Of a DNA stretch of 56,398 nucleotides, positions 1 through 8,656 are shown in pieces. The stretch is taken from the NCBI RefSeq assembly GCF_003148685.1, contig NZ_QGGR01000044.1, positions 1 to 56,398 of the forward strand, read 5' to 3'. The translations under genes and the position numbers were made by a program. Within the stretch, counting starts at the first letter, position 1, and each line of letters starts with the position of its first letter. The notes beneath the pieces were generated by a model, which saw only the letters and a list, made by a program, of their open reading frames with translations, was not told where the DNA came from and did not search any database. The DNA comes from Actinoplanes xinjiangensis (lineage in GTDB: Bacteria > Actinomycetota > Actinomycetes > Mycobacteriales > Micromonosporaceae).

Positions 1-36
1 GTTCGTCCTGAGCCAGGATCAAACTCTCCAACAAAA
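1..36 (-). rRNA. rrs: 16S ribosomal RNA, 5' end only
   Basis: The reverse complement carries the universal 16S 5' sequence GAGTTTGATCCTGGCTCAG followed by GACGAAC, the classic 27F primer region. Only about the first 36 bases are inside the window; the gene runs off the left edge, so the rrn operon is transcribed leftwards. The exact mature 5' end is estimated, not proven. Confidence 0.95.
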
Positions 37-147
37 TCTTTGGAAAAGCGTCCCGGCAACAAACAAATGTTGCCAAAGGAATCTCCAACCCATCCAATAA
101 AGGACAGGCCGGGGTATTGCCATAATTGGCACTGGCTTATCAAGCAC

Positions 148-172
148 CCTGTTGAGTTCTCAAAGAACAACC
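148..172 (-). promoter_or_regulatory. rRNA leader antitermination/processing block
   Basis: On the minus strand this reads TTGTTCTTTGAGAACTCAAC, a block typical of actinobacterial pre-16S leaders just upstream of 16S. It holds the small inverted repeat TTGAG/CTCAA and a boxA-like TTGTTCTTT. It probably acts in antitermination or RNase III processing of the rrn transcript. A second potential stem (GGCAACA/TGTTGCC, around 55-75) lies closer to 16S. Confidence 0.6.
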
Positions 173-227
173 GCACACCATCAAAACACTCCGCATCCGC
201 GGCCCGTTTCCCCGGGGCACTCGCTCA

Positions 228-255
228 ACTTTACCCGCCGTTTCCGCCGTGTCAA
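228..255 (-). promoter_or_regulatory. Candidate rrn promoter
   Basis: On the minus strand there is a perfect -35 TTGACA (250-255), a 16-bp spacer and TAAAGT as -10 (228-233), about 190 bases upstream of the 16S 5' end. Actinomycete rrn operons usually have several tandem promoters; this is the only strong match I found by eye. Confidence 0.55.
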
Positions 256-1275
256 ATCCGCGTTTCGCAACCGGATTTGCCAAAACAGAAACTGTTCCAG
301 GTACCCGCGAAGAGTACACGATCTCTCGTGCCACTCGATCTTGGGGGTTTGGCAGGACGGCCGGTGCGGATCTCGCTGTGAAGCTCGTTCCGCTTGCCTC
401 GCCCGTTTCCCTGCCGGCTCGGAGAACATTACCCGGTCCCCCTCGCGACGCCAAATCGACCCCCCGACGTGATCACACCCGTGTTGCGCGTGGGGCTTGT
501 GCGCCAAAAGAGGTCAATGACGTTCCGAAGTGGAGCCGATACGGAATGACCATCCGGCGCGGGAGTCACGGCGGTATCGCGGCGACACAACAGCCACCGA
601 CAAGGCGGTCCGGACTCGCCGGCGCGGAGCGAAGCCGAGGGCGGAGGAGAGGACCGCGGGGGATGAAGGAGACGGAGTCAGGCAAGGCGGCGAAGGAGGA
701 CCGCGAGAAGTGAGCCAGCAGAGTCAAACAAGAGCAGGAGGCGGAGCAAGCGCAAGATCCGGCGTTGCAGAGCGTGTAGAGCGCGCGAGCCAGTAGGCGC
801 GGGAGCCGGGAGACATGGAAGGCGCTGGAGGGCGCTGAAGTCCGGGGAGATGAGGGACCGCGGGAACACGGGAGATACGGCAACGCAGGAGATACAGCGA
901 GAGGTTCGAGGGCTGGGAGGCGCGGGAGCTGGGAGATTCGGGGCCTGCGAGTCCGGAGAGGCGCGGGAACCCGGAAGACCGGTAGACGCTGAAGATCGGG
1001 AGGCGCGGAAGACCAGGAGACGCGAAGACCAGGAGGCACGTGACAGGGGGACCACGAGACCCAGACCTCCGGGACGAGCGAAACGCGGAACCGGCAGACC
1101 GGCAGACCGGCGGACCGGCGGACCGGGAGACCGGGAGACCGGGAGAGCGGGAGAGCGGGAGACCGGGAGACCGGGAGACCGGGAGACCGGGAGACCGGGA
1201 GACCGGGAGAAGACGGAGGCGGTGAAGGCGGGAGGGATGGAGACGGGCGGAGTGGCTGCTTCTGTGGAAGCGCCG
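256..1275. other. Gene-free purine-rich region upstream of rrn
   Basis: About 1 kb without a convincing gene. From about 600 on, the plus strand is strikingly purine-rich (GGAGAC, GAAGGAGG and GGGAGA words), becomes loosely 9-periodic from about 840, and ends in a clean tandem array (separate entry). Open frames exist in several phases, but they translate to low-complexity Arg/Gly/Glu or Pro/Ser/Leu strings, as expected of a repetitive GC-rich tract. Confidence 0.6.
1091..1210. repeat. 9-bp tandem repeat array (GACCGGGAG type)
   Basis: About 13 consecutive 9-bp units, mostly GACCGGGAG with variants GACCGGCAG, GACCGGCGG and GAGCGGGAG. More degenerate copies extend upstream into the 840-1080 region. 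All G/A-rich units are on the plus strand, so the array has strong strand asymmetry. It lies just beyond the 3' end of the minus-strand kinase gene. The unit length is a multiple of three, so all frames stay open, but I see no gene. Confidence 0.85.
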
Positions 1276-1698
1276 CTAATCCCGTACGAAATCGAATCTC
1301 GCCCAGATGTGTTTGGTCTTGGCCGTCCGGTACCAGCCCAGATCGCTGGCGAAGGTCTGTGCGAGGCGAAGGCCGAGCCCGCCGTGACCGATCGGCCGGT
1401 CCTCGTCGAAGAGGGGTTCGCCGGCGACGTCGTGGTCGGCGACGTCGAGGATGAGCGCGCCCGGTTCCCGGAGCAGGCGGATGTGGGCCGGCGGCCACCC
1501 GTGGCGGAGAGCGTTGGTGGCGAGCTCGGTCGCGACGACGGTGATCCGGTCCCGGCCGTCCTCGTCGTCGAGTGGGGTGCCGGCGACCGCCTGTCGTAGT
1601 CCGGCTCGCAGGTGTCGCAGACCGCCGACGCTGTCGAGGCTCCAGTGGCGCAACTCGGTCGCTGCCGGGTGTGGGACCGGGGCGGGCGGCGACGTCAT
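1276..1698 (-). CDS. RsbW-like ATP-binding protein (anti-sigma/serine kinase fold)
   Basis: 140 aa, a single HATPase_c_2 domain of the anti-sigma regulatory factor type. The N box is visible as TELATNALRHG and the G box as GHGGLGLRLA. Known members bind and inhibit SigB/SigF-family sigma factors and phosphorylate anti-anti-sigma partners in the cytoplasm. The ATG at 1698 was chosen because the upstream extension is not domain-like. The gene is divergent from a SigF/SigB-like sigma factor, so that sigma factor is an obvious but unproven partner. Stand-alone copies of this fold are very numerous in actinomycetes and many have unknown partners. Confidence 0.8.
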   Translation of the reverse strand: MTSPPAPVPHPAATELRHWSLDSVGGLRHLRAGLRQAVAGTPLDDEDGRDRITVVATELATNALRHGWPPAHIRLLREPGALILDVADHDVAGEPLFDEDRPIGHGGLGLRLAQTFASDLGWYRTAKTKHIWARFDFVRD

Positions 1699-2004
1699 GT
1701 CGCCTATCTTGCCCACTTCCGAGGGAGATGCAGAGGGCCGATCTTTGGCCGATGCGGACCGCCAGGCCGACTCAAACCGCAAGGTGAGCCCAGATTCTGG
1801 TGCTTAATGTCTGCTTTGTCACGGTAAATGCATCATACTTTCGGCTAGTGTTCTCTAGGCCTGTCGTATAGAGTCTGCGTAACCGAACGGCCAACTGTGC
1901 TCCGGACAGGATGTTCGACCTGTCCCACGGATATGGATGCCCGACCGACCGGGTCCCAAACCAGGGACCGGCTCTCCGGGAAGGTGTCAGGGAAGGACCA
2001 CGAC

Positions 2005-2817
2005 ATGACCGTCACCGAGACCACGACCGCGGTGTCGCCGTCAACCACGGCGAGCGCTCAGGCTCCGGCCGACAGCGCCGCCGAGCTGCTCTCCGCGATG
2101 GCCGCGATGCCGGCCGGCCACCCGTCCCGCGCCGCTCTCCGCGACCGGGCGATCGAGGCCTGGCTGCCGCTCGCCCGCCACCTCGCCCACCGCTACTCCG
2201 GCCGCGGCGAACCCACCGACGACCTCGTGCAGACCGCCACCGTCGGCCTCATCAAAGCCGTCGACAAGTTCGACCCCGAACGCGGCGTCGACTTCGCCGG
2301 CTACGCCATCCCCACCATCATCGGCGAGATCAAGCGCCACTTCCGCGACCGCACCTGGTCGGTCCGCGTCCCCCGCCGCCTCCAGGAACTCCGCCTCGCC
2401 ATCACCGAGGCCAACGCCACCCTCACCCACTCCCTCGGCCGCTCCCCCCAGGTCGCCGACATCGCCGTCCACCTCGGCATCACCGAGGAAGAGGTGCTCG
2501 AAGGCCTGGAAGGCGCGCGTGCCTACAACGCGACGTCGCTGTCCACGCCGATCAGCGCGGACGGCACGACGGAGCTGGGCGAGACGCTCGGTGGCGAGGA
2601 CCACGAGTTCGAGGTCGCGGAGACCCGCGTCGCCCTCGGCCCCGCCCTGGCGACCCTCGACGAGCGCGAGCAGAAGATTCTGACGCTGCGCTTCTACGGC
2701 AACCTCACCCAGAGCCAGATCGCCGACCAGATCGGCATCTCCCAGATGCACGTCTCCCGCCTGCTCACCAAGGCGCTGACCAAGCTGCGTGGCCAGCTGG
2801 CCGCGGACGTCATCTGA
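2005..2817 (+). CDS. RNA polymerase sigma factor, SigB/SigF family
   Basis: 270 aa. Region 2 spans roughly residues 45-110 (DDLVQTATVGLIKAVDKFD, then a PTIIGEIKRHFRD segment and RVPRRLQEL). Region 3 follows, and region 4 near the C-terminus has LDEREQKILTLRFYGNLTQ plus the helix-turn-helix SQIADQIGISQMHVSRLL. This is a group 3 general-stress or differentiation sigma factor of the SigB/SigF/WhiG-related class. The ATG at 2005 follows GGAAGGA at good spacing; an upstream in-frame start at 1897 lacks such a site. Divergent from the RsbW-like gene, suggesting a regulatory pair. Confidence 0.9.
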   Translation: MTVTETTTAVSPSTTASAQAPADSAAELLSAMAAMPAGHPSRAALRDRAIEAWLPLARHLAHRYSGRGEPTDDLVQTATVGLIKAVDKFDPERGVDFAGYAIPTIIGEIKRHFRDRTWSVRVPRRLQELRLAITEANATLTHSLGRSPQVADIAVHLGITEEEVLEGLEGARAYNATSLSTPISADGTTELGETLGGEDHEFEVAETRVALGPALATLDEREQKILTLRFYGNLTQSQIADQIGISQMHVSRLLTKALTKLRGQLAADVI

Positions 2818-2827
2818 CCTCTGCAGG

Positions 2828-2864
2828 ATGACGGCGTCGCTCCCCGGAGCGGCGCCGTCGTCAT
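2828..2864 (+). terminator. Hairpin after sigma factor gene
   Basis: ATGACGGCG pairs with CGCCGTCGTCAT across an inner CGCTCC/GGAGCG stem, just after the sigma factor stop codon. It lacks a real T-run (only ATTT follows), so it is a GC-rich actinomycete-type terminator candidate. Confidence 0.5.
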
Positions 2865-2929
2865 TTGCGGTGACGGCGAATGAAAGGTCCGCGCGGCTGT
2901 CGCTGACAGCTGCCGCTAACGTGTAACGG

Positions 2930-3640
2930 ATGCCACCTTCAGCCGAGCTTCCCGGGTTCCTGCACACAGTGGCGCCGATTCTGGATCGCTGGGGTTATCT
3001 GGCGATCGGCGGCATCATCGTGGTCGAGAGCTTCGGCGTGCCCGCGCCCGGTCAGACGATCATGGCGGCGGCGTCGGTCTACGCCGGCTATGGGCGGATG
3101 AACATCTGGGCCGTCGCGGCGATCTGCTTCGTGACGGCCGTCATCGGCGACAACATCGGCTACTGGATCGGGCTGCGCGGCGGCCGCAAGATCGTCAACC
3201 GGTGGGGGAAGTACATCCTCGTCACGCCGGCCCGGCTGGCCAAGGCCGAGCAGTTCTTCGCCCGGCGGGGCAACCGGATCATCGTGATCGCCCGGTTCAT
3301 CGACGGGTTGCGGCAGCTCAACGGCGTGATCGCCGGGATCACCCGGATGCCGTGGAAGACGTTCCTGCTCTACAACGCGATCGGTGCGGCGCTCTGGGTC
3401 GGGTTCTGGTGCACGCTGGCCTACCAGCTGGGCGCCAACCTCGGGCCGATCATGGGCCGGATCCATCAGTACCAGTGGCCGGTCATCGGGGTGCTGGTGC
3501 TGGCGGTCACGACCTACGTGATCCTGCACGTGCGGCACATCCGGCGGCGCCGGGCCCGGACCGCGGCGGAGATCCGGCAGGCCGAGGAACAGGCCGGACA
3601 ACCCGGCCCGACCGAGGCCAAAGAGCAGACCCAAGCCTGA
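2930..3640 (+). CDS. DedA-family membrane protein
   Basis: 236 aa with several hydrophobic segments and the DedA/VTT signature: ESFGVPAPGQTIM near residue 30, GDNIGYWIGLRGG near 70, then RFIDGLRQLNGVIAGITRMPW. DedA proteins are inner-membrane proteins that translocate phospholipid or polyprenyl-phosphate carriers and help keep proton motive force. The C-terminus is a charged cytosolic tail with an Arg-rich patch (HIRRRRARTAAEIR). The gene stands alone between the sigma factor and a terminator. The substrate cannot be told from sequence. Confidence 0.9.
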   Translation: MPPSAELPGFLHTVAPILDRWGYLAIGGIIVVESFGVPAPGQTIMAAASVYAGYGRMNIWAVAAICFVTAVIGDNIGYWIGLRGGRKIVNRWGKYILVTPARLAKAEQFFARRGNRIIVIARFIDGLRQLNGVIAGITRMPWKTFLLYNAIGAALWVGFWCTLAYQLGANLGPIMGRIHQYQWPVIGVLVLAVTTYVILHVRHIRRRRARTAAEIRQAEEQAGQPGPTEAKEQTQA

Positions 3641-3647
3641 GCATGAC

Positions 3648-3690
3648 GACGGTTCCCGCCGCCCACAGCGGGAACCGTCTTCGTCTTTCT
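3648..3690 (+). terminator. Intrinsic terminator after dedA-like gene
   Basis: A perfect 12-bp stem, GACGGTTCCCGC (3648-3659) with GCGGGAACCGTC (3668-3679), followed by TTCGTCTTTCT. It sits eight bases after the stop codon, between convergent genes. Confidence 0.8.
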
Positions 3691-3708
3691 CGGCGAACAA
3701 GGTCTTCG

Positions 3709-4692
3709 TCAGGTGCTCGCCTTCGACGGCTGGGCCGTCGGTGGCTCGCCGGTCGGGGCCTGACCGGCGGGGGCCTGTCCGATGCCGGGGTCCGCGGGAA
3801 CGGTGACGGCGCTGTCCCCGCCGAATGCGGCCATCAGGCCCGCGCCGACACCTCCACCGGCCAGGGCGGCGGCGGCCAGGGCGGCCGCCATCCTCAATCG
3901 AGGACTTCTCCGGGCACGGCCGGCGGTCCGGTCCGGGTTCACCACTTTTTCTTCGGTACGGGCGGAGGCCGCGACCGAGTCGGCTTTCGCATGCCAGGCC
4001 GTGACGGGCGCCGCATTACCGGTCGTGGCCGACGGCCCGTTCCACAAGGTGGCCGATGGTTCTACCGGCGCGGCATTCCAGGCGGTGGACGGAGCGTTCC
4101 ACGAAGCGGTAGGCGGGTCGGTGTTCCAGGACGGCGGCACCGAATCGGGGAACGGGCTGTCATGCCATTCGGCCGGAATTCGATCCGGCACCGGGCTGCC
4201 GTTCCACGCGGTCTGCTCGCCCTCGACGTGACCGTCCCGGTGGCTCGGCACCGGGTCGGCATAGCCGCCGCTCCAGGACGCCGGTTCCGGGTCCGATTGG
4301 CTGCCGCGGTAGCCGGCGCCGCTCATCGTGGTGTCGCCGTTCCAGGAGACGCCCGGGCCGGTTTCCGGCTGCCGGCCGGCCCATCCGGGCGTGGACCCCG
4401 AATCGGAACGGAGCGGGAATCCACCGGGCTGCTCCCAGGCTGCGGGCGGGCCGCCCGGGACCGTGGGCGCGGGAAGCCAGGCGGCGGGCGCGGCGCCCGG
4501 TTCGCCGGTGAGGCCGGACGGGTGGTGGCCACGGTAGGCGCCGGACGGTGACCAGTCGGTGGGTACGGAGGCGGGTTCCGGCACCTCCGGCGGCCAGGAG
4601 CCGGGCTCACCGTGGGCGCTTCGCGGACGTGCCACGGCCGGCCGGCCCTGGGAGTGCCGCCGGCCCGGTGCGGACGGATCGTGCTGACTCAT
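3709..4692 (-). CDS. Trp-Asn repeat, Pro-rich single-pass membrane protein, function unknown
   Basis: 327 aa. Residues 1-265 are low-complexity (Pro, Ser, Ala, Gly) with 14 tryptophans at irregular spacing of about 7-25, many as SWN, AWN, LWN, EWH or AWH (for example near 117, 163, 189, 198, 205, 217). A basic stretch (ARRSPRLR) precedes one transmembrane helix at about 268-290, followed by a short Pro/Ala tail. This predicts a long N-terminal cytoplasmic region and a short external tail. The ATG at 4692 follows GAGGAGAG. I do not recognise a family. Convergent with dedA; the next gene upstream on this strand is a secreted beta-propeller. Confidence 0.65.
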   Translation of the reverse strand: MSQHDPSAPGRRHSQGRPAVARPRSAHGEPGSWPPEVPEPASVPTDWSPSGAYRGHHPSGLTGEPGAAPAAWLPAPTVPGGPPAAWEQPGGFPLRSDSGSTPGWAGRQPETGPGVSWNGDTTMSGAGYRGSQSDPEPASWSGGYADPVPSHRDGHVEGEQTAWNGSPVPDRIPAEWHDSPFPDSVPPSWNTDPPTASWNAPSTAWNAAPVEPSATLWNGPSATTGNAAPVTAWHAKADSVAASARTEEKVVNPDRTAGRARRSPRLRMAAALAAAALAGGGVGAGLMAAFGGDSAVTVPADPGIGQAPAGQAPTGEPPTAQPSKAST

Positions 4693-4822
4693 CGGCGCTC
4701 TCCTCGATCCGGGTTGCTTGCTGACGAGAAGAGTGCCGAGCACTGCTATGTGCCCGCTGTGCGGCCGATAGGCGCCGCTTATCAGGGTCGTGGCGTTCGG
4801 GCGTACCAGATGGTCGTGATTT

Positions 4823-5929
4823 TCAGAAACGGGCGAAGCGTGGCCGGACCAGGCCGCCGATCATGGTGAAGTCGCCGCCGGCGTCGAGGGCGCCGGTCGG
4901 CCCGGTGTTCAGGACGCGGACGCCGATCACGCCGTTGGCCTGGGGATTCCAGTCGGTGAGGCGGCCGCCGCCGGTGACCGCGGCGAGTTTGACGCGAGGC
5001 ACCGAGCCGTCGAGGCAGCGGCCCTGTGCGCCGTTGCGGGCGGTCAGGCAGACGCGGTCGAAGTGCCCGCCGACATAGGCGGTGCCGTCGATGGTGGTGA
5101 TCGCGGTCGCGTCCCCGTCGAAGACGCGCTGCCAGCGGGTGGCGCCCTTGAGGGTGTAGGCGGCGGCGCGCCCACCTTGGCCGCCGCCGGCCGTGTAGAC
5201 CCCGGCGCCGTCGATCGTCACGGCGTTGACCTCGGCGACCGCCCGGGGCCGGAACCGGCGGTCGAGCGCCCCGGTGACGGCGTGCACCGCGGCGAGGTGC
5301 GGATGGCCCTTCGCCGAGGCGACCTTCTTGAAGGCGCCCCCGAGGAACACCCGGTCGCCGGCGACGGCGAGGGCGTGCACCCGGTCGTCGGTGGAGGCGC
5401 GCCAGGTCCGGTCGAGCTTGCCGGTGCGCAGCGAGAAGGCGGCCACGTTGCGGGCTTTCCGGCCGTTCACCGCGGTGAAGCTGCCGCCCAGATAGAGGCG
5501 GCCGTTGCCGATCGCCAGCGTGTACGGGGTACCGGCGATGTCCGGCCGGAAAGCGGTGACGGTGTCCTCGGTGGGGCTGAGCCGGGCGATCGAGTCCCGT
5601 TTCGCACCGGCGATCCGGTGGAAGCCGCCGGCCGCGTAGATCGCCCCCGGGGTGGCGGCGAGCGCCGCGACCGGCCCGTCGGCGGCCGGTGCCCAGCTGA
5701 GCAGAGCCCCGGTACGCCCGTCGAACGCCGCCAGCCGCTCCCGTGGATAGCTGCGGCCACCCCAGCTGGCCTTGGTGAACGCCCCGCCGACGTAGACCGT
5801 CGTGCCCAGGTAGGCGACCGCCTGGACGGTTCCGTTGAAGGTCGGCGCCACCCGGGGGTCCGATTCGACGGCCCGCGCGGGCGTGGCCGGGGAGAGCACG
5901 AAGAGGACTACGAGGAGGAGAAACCGCAC
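4823..5929 (-). CDS. Secreted beta-propeller (delta-60 repeat-like) protein
   Basis: 368 aa. The signal peptide is clear (hydrophobic LLLVVLFVLSP, then ARA/VES cleavage). The rest consists of about six repeats of roughly 55-60 aa with the pattern VYVGGAF, LAAFD.TG, D.V.ALA..G; examples are TTVYVGGAFTKASWGG, GRLYLGGSFTAVNG and DRVFLGGAFKKVASAK. This is the delta-60/PQQ-like propeller type, usually extracellular and binding rather than catalytic. GTG start six bases after the stop of the phosphodiesterase gene, so probably one operon. No ligand can be predicted. Confidence 0.8.
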   Translation of the reverse strand: MRFLLLVVLFVLSPATPARAVESDPRVAPTFNGTVQAVAYLGTTVYVGGAFTKASWGGRSYPRERLAAFDGRTGALLSWAPAADGPVAALAATPGAIYAAGGFHRIAGAKRDSIARLSPTEDTVTAFRPDIAGTPYTLAIGNGRLYLGGSFTAVNGRKARNVAAFSLRTGKLDRTWRASTDDRVHALAVAGDRVFLGGAFKKVASAKGHPHLAAVHAVTGALDRRFRPRAVAEVNAVTIDGAGVYTAGGGQGGRAAAYTLKGATRWQRVFDGDATAITTIDGTAYVGGHFDRVCLTARNGAQGRCLDGSVPRVKLAAVTGGGRLTDWNPQANGVIGVRVLNTGPTGALDAGGDFTMIGGLVRPRFARF

Positions 5930-5935
5930 ATCGGG

Positions 5936-7873
5936 TCAACTCTCCCGGAGTGGGGAAAGTTCCGTCTCCAGATCGGGCACCGGCACCACGTCGGGCTTTC
6001 GCAGGCCGAGCATGACCAGCCAGTCGACGAGCTGGCGGTGCACCGCGTCCGGGCCGTCGAGGTCGTACGTGACCGGCCACGACGCCGGGTGCACCAGCAT
6101 GGCCTCGGTCTGCCAGCCACCGAGGCCCCCGTGTGAGCCGACCAGTTCCTCGAAGGCGGACACCTCCTGGGTCTCCGGATCCACCGAGCTGATCACCACG
6201 AGGTCGCCGACGTGTGCGGCGCTCTGGTGGCGCAGCAGGTCGGCGCGGGCAAGGGGGCCGTACGGTGCGAGCGGGTCCAGGCCGACGACGGCGCCGTCCC
6301 TTAGCCGGTGGGAGCCGCCGGAGCCGTACGCCATCGGCCCGTCCTCGCCCTGTGCCACCACGATCCCGATGCCCGGGTGGGCGGCCAGCCCGCTGATCAG
6401 GCGCGGGTAGGCGTGCTCGATCGCGTCCTGCCGCAGCCGGTGCGGGAACCGGGTCAGATACAGCATCGACAGGTTGCCGGAGGAGACCACCAGCACCTGA
6501 TCGGCGAGCCGGCCGACCAGTTCCTCCAGGGTCTCGCCGTGCCGTTGACGGAACGTGGAGCCCTGGCTCTGCCCGTGGTCGGAGAGCACCACGAGGTGGT
6601 ACCGGCGGGCCGCCTCCGGCGCGAGACGTTCCAGCACGCCGAGCATCCGGTCCAGGCTCTCCAGCTGCCGCATCGACTCCGGGCGCGCCGGGCCGGCGTG
6701 GTGCGCCACCTCGTCGTAGTCGACCAGGTCGCAGTAGATCGCCGGGACTCCGCGGGCCATCTGCTCGGCGACGAGCGAGATGTTGACGTCCCGCAGCAGC
6801 ATCGAGGCCGGGCGCAGCGCCAGGAACGCGCCGGAGCGGCTCACCCGCGGGCGCAGATTGCGGCGACGCTGGAGGCGGGCCTGGTACAGCTCGGTGACGA
6901 CCTCGGCGCCGCCCAGGACCAGGGCGCGGGTGAAGCCGTACGGGCTGGCCATGAACGCCGCCCAGCCGCGGGCGGTGCGGCCGGGCAGCGCCGCGTGGCT
7001 GATCGTCAGCAGGCTCGTGGTGGCGTCGCCGCTGAACGCGTTGCTGATGCTCACCCCGCCGTCGCGGAGCAGGCCGTGGCCGTCGGTCAGGCGGGACTCG
7101 ATGATCGCGGCGTCCCGGGGGCGGTTGGAGACCATCAACCTGCCGGTCTCCTTCTCGTACCAGCGGAAGCCGGGGATCTGCCGGGAGGCGCCGTGCAGGA
7201 TGCCGGCCTGTGACGCGGGGGTGGTCGACGGCAGGCCGGTGTGCCAGCCGCGTGCCGTGTGGCTGCCGGTCCGCAGCCAGTGGCCCAGCGTCGGCAGGTT
7301 CCCGGCCCGGATCGCCCAGCGCAGCACCGGCTCGGCGACCCCGTCCAGCTGCATGATCAGCAGGCCCGGCTCGGTGCCGGCCGGTGGACGGTGGAAACTG
7401 ATCAGCCGGCCGGCCGCTCGGCGGCGCACCCCGCGCATCAGGCGGCGGGCCTCCCGGACGAACGTGTCGTCGCTGCCGGCGTCGGCCATCCAGTCGAGCA
7501 GCGCGGCCACGATCACCGCCAGGATCGCGGCGGTGACCAGGGTCGGCAGCCCGCTGATCCGATTGCCCGGGTCGAGCCGCAGCGCCACCACCATGACCGT
7601 GATCTGCGTCGCCACGCCGAGCAGCATCGCCGCCCAGCCGCCGAGCACCGTGATGCCGACCAGCAGCAACGGGCGCAGAACCGCCCCGACCACGGCGACG
7701 AGGACGACCAGGCCGAGCGTGTCGACGATGTCGGAGGCGGCCACGCCGGGCATCAGCCACAGGGTGAGAGTCAGCACCACGAAGGTGGTCAGGGCACTGC
7801 GCACCATCGCGCCGGCCCGTCTGAGCAGGGCATGCACTCCGACGCGGATGGCCACCTCCCGACGATCGCACAT
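5936..7873 (-). CDS. Holin-like membrane domain fused to alkaline phosphatase-superfamily phosphodiesterase
   Basis: 645 aa. Residues 1-135 hold about four hydrophobic helices resembling phage-holin family 4 (PGVAASDIVDTLGLVVLVAVVGAVLRPLL is typical). From about residue 160 a type I phosphodiesterase/nucleotide pyrophosphatase domain starts: metal-binding Asp in IMQLDGV, nucleophile region PSTTPASQAGILHG, and the distal LSDHGQSQG metal site. The catalytic domain should face outwards if the helices are conventional, but topology is inferred. Co-transcribed with the propeller gene downstream and the LamG gene upstream. The substrate is unknown; phosphodiester-linked surface glycans or lipids are plausible. 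Confidence 0.85.
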   Translation of the reverse strand: MCDRREVAIRVGVHALLRRAGAMVRSALTTFVVLTLTLWLMPGVAASDIVDTLGLVVLVAVVGAVLRPLLLVGITVLGGWAAMLLGVATQITVMVVALRLDPGNRISGLPTLVTAAILAVIVAALLDWMADAGSDDTFVREARRLMRGVRRRAAGRLISFHRPPAGTEPGLLIMQLDGVAEPVLRWAIRAGNLPTLGHWLRTGSHTARGWHTGLPSTTPASQAGILHGASRQIPGFRWYEKETGRLMVSNRPRDAAIIESRLTDGHGLLRDGGVSISNAFSGDATTSLLTISHAALPGRTARGWAAFMASPYGFTRALVLGGAEVVTELYQARLQRRRNLRPRVSRSGAFLALRPASMLLRDVNISLVAEQMARGVPAIYCDLVDYDEVAHHAGPARPESMRQLESLDRMLGVLERLAPEAARRYHLVVLSDHGQSQGSTFRQRHGETLEELVGRLADQVLVVSSGNLSMLYLTRFPHRLRQDAIEHAYPRLISGLAAHPGIGIVVAQGEDGPMAYGSGGSHRLRDGAVVGLDPLAPYGPLARADLLRHQSAAHVGDLVVISSVDPETQEVSAFEELVGSHGGLGGWQTEAMLVHPASWPVTYDLDGPDAVHRQLVDWLVMLGLRKPDVVPVPDLETELSPLRES

Positions 7874-7888
7874 CCGGACAGACGACGC

Positions 7889-8614
7889 TCAGCGGGTGAT
7901 CCGTACCCAGACGTTGTCGAGCGTTCCGTTGAACTGGTCGTTGTCGCGGTAGGCGCCCTTGGCACCGATGCTCAGCGGCAGATCGTTGGAGACGTACAGG
8001 TCGGCAGGGACCGGGGTACGGCCGCGCAGCACCCCGTCGACGTAGATCTCCAGGCGGGTCCCGGTCCGCTGACATCGCACCCGGTGCCAGACGCCGTCGG
8101 CGGTCGTCACCGAGCTGCGGACCATCCGGATGGCCGGCCGGTACGCGTCGACGAGCACACAGCTGGGGTGGCCGGCCGTACCGTCGATCTGGAGTTTGTA
8201 CTGGCTGCTCGTGTTCGAGTAGCCCTTCTGGACCACGTTCTGGCCGGTGCTGGTCTGACCGGGCGCGAGCAGCACATCGGCGCCGAAGGCGATGTCCCGG
8301 TCGCCGGGGTTGAGGTCGGCGGAGTCGCCGCTCTGGAGGGCGACGTGGGGGCAGACCTGCCGGGTGCATTTGCCGGGGAAGGCCAGCGCGGTGCCCGGCC
8401 CGTGCGCGACCGCGCGGACCCGGCCGCCCTGGTAGGAGAGAATTCGCAGGGTGTGCCCGTTGCCGGACTCGTCGACGATGCTGCCGGACCGCCCGTTGAA
8501 GCCGTAGTGGGCGGTCATCTCGGGCACCGTCGGCGGGTCGCCCGCCCGGGCCGGCGCGGTCGCGGCGACGACGGGTACGAGCGCGAGAACCGCTGCGGAC
8601 ATCCGTGATTGCAT
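7889..8614 (-). CDS. Secreted LamG/concanavalin-fold protein
   Basis: 241 aa with a short signal peptide (VLALVPVVAATAPARA) and one LamG_3-type jelly-roll domain over about residues 35-240. Typical landmarks are HYGFNG.SGSIVDESGNGH, DIAFGADVL, WHRVRCQRTGTRLEIYVDG and FNGTLDNVWV. Such domains bind carbohydrate or act as adhesion modules outside the cell; no catalytic domain is attached. The start at 8614 has no clear ribosome site, but an AT-rich TAATAAT lies six bases upstream, so a leaderless transcript is possible. First gene of the three-gene set running down to 4823. Confidence 0.75.
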   Translation of the reverse strand: MQSRMSAAVLALVPVVAATAPARAGDPPTVPEMTAHYGFNGRSGSIVDESGNGHTLRILSYQGGRVRAVAHGPGTALAFPGKCTRQVCPHVALQSGDSADLNPGDRDIAFGADVLLAPGQTSTGQNVVQKGYSNTSSQYKLQIDGTAGHPSCVLVDAYRPAIRMVRSSVTTADGVWHRVRCQRTGTRLEIYVDGVLRGRTPVPADLYVSNDLPLSIGAKGAYRDNDQFNGTLDNVWVRITR

Positions 8615-8656
8615 GTCCGAATTATTACTTGTGAGGTATTCTGCCGGTGTCCGGGT

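Noticed and set aside
566..1498. Open frames of 120-310 codons across the purine-rich region
   Set aside because: Low-complexity products derived from the 9-bp repeat; frames stay open because the unit length is a multiple of three.
4782..8369. A 1195-codon minus-strand open frame across the propeller and phosphodiesterase genes
   Set aside because: Translation is an Arg/Pro/Gly-rich string without domains; it is a GC-rich shadow of the real genes in another frame.
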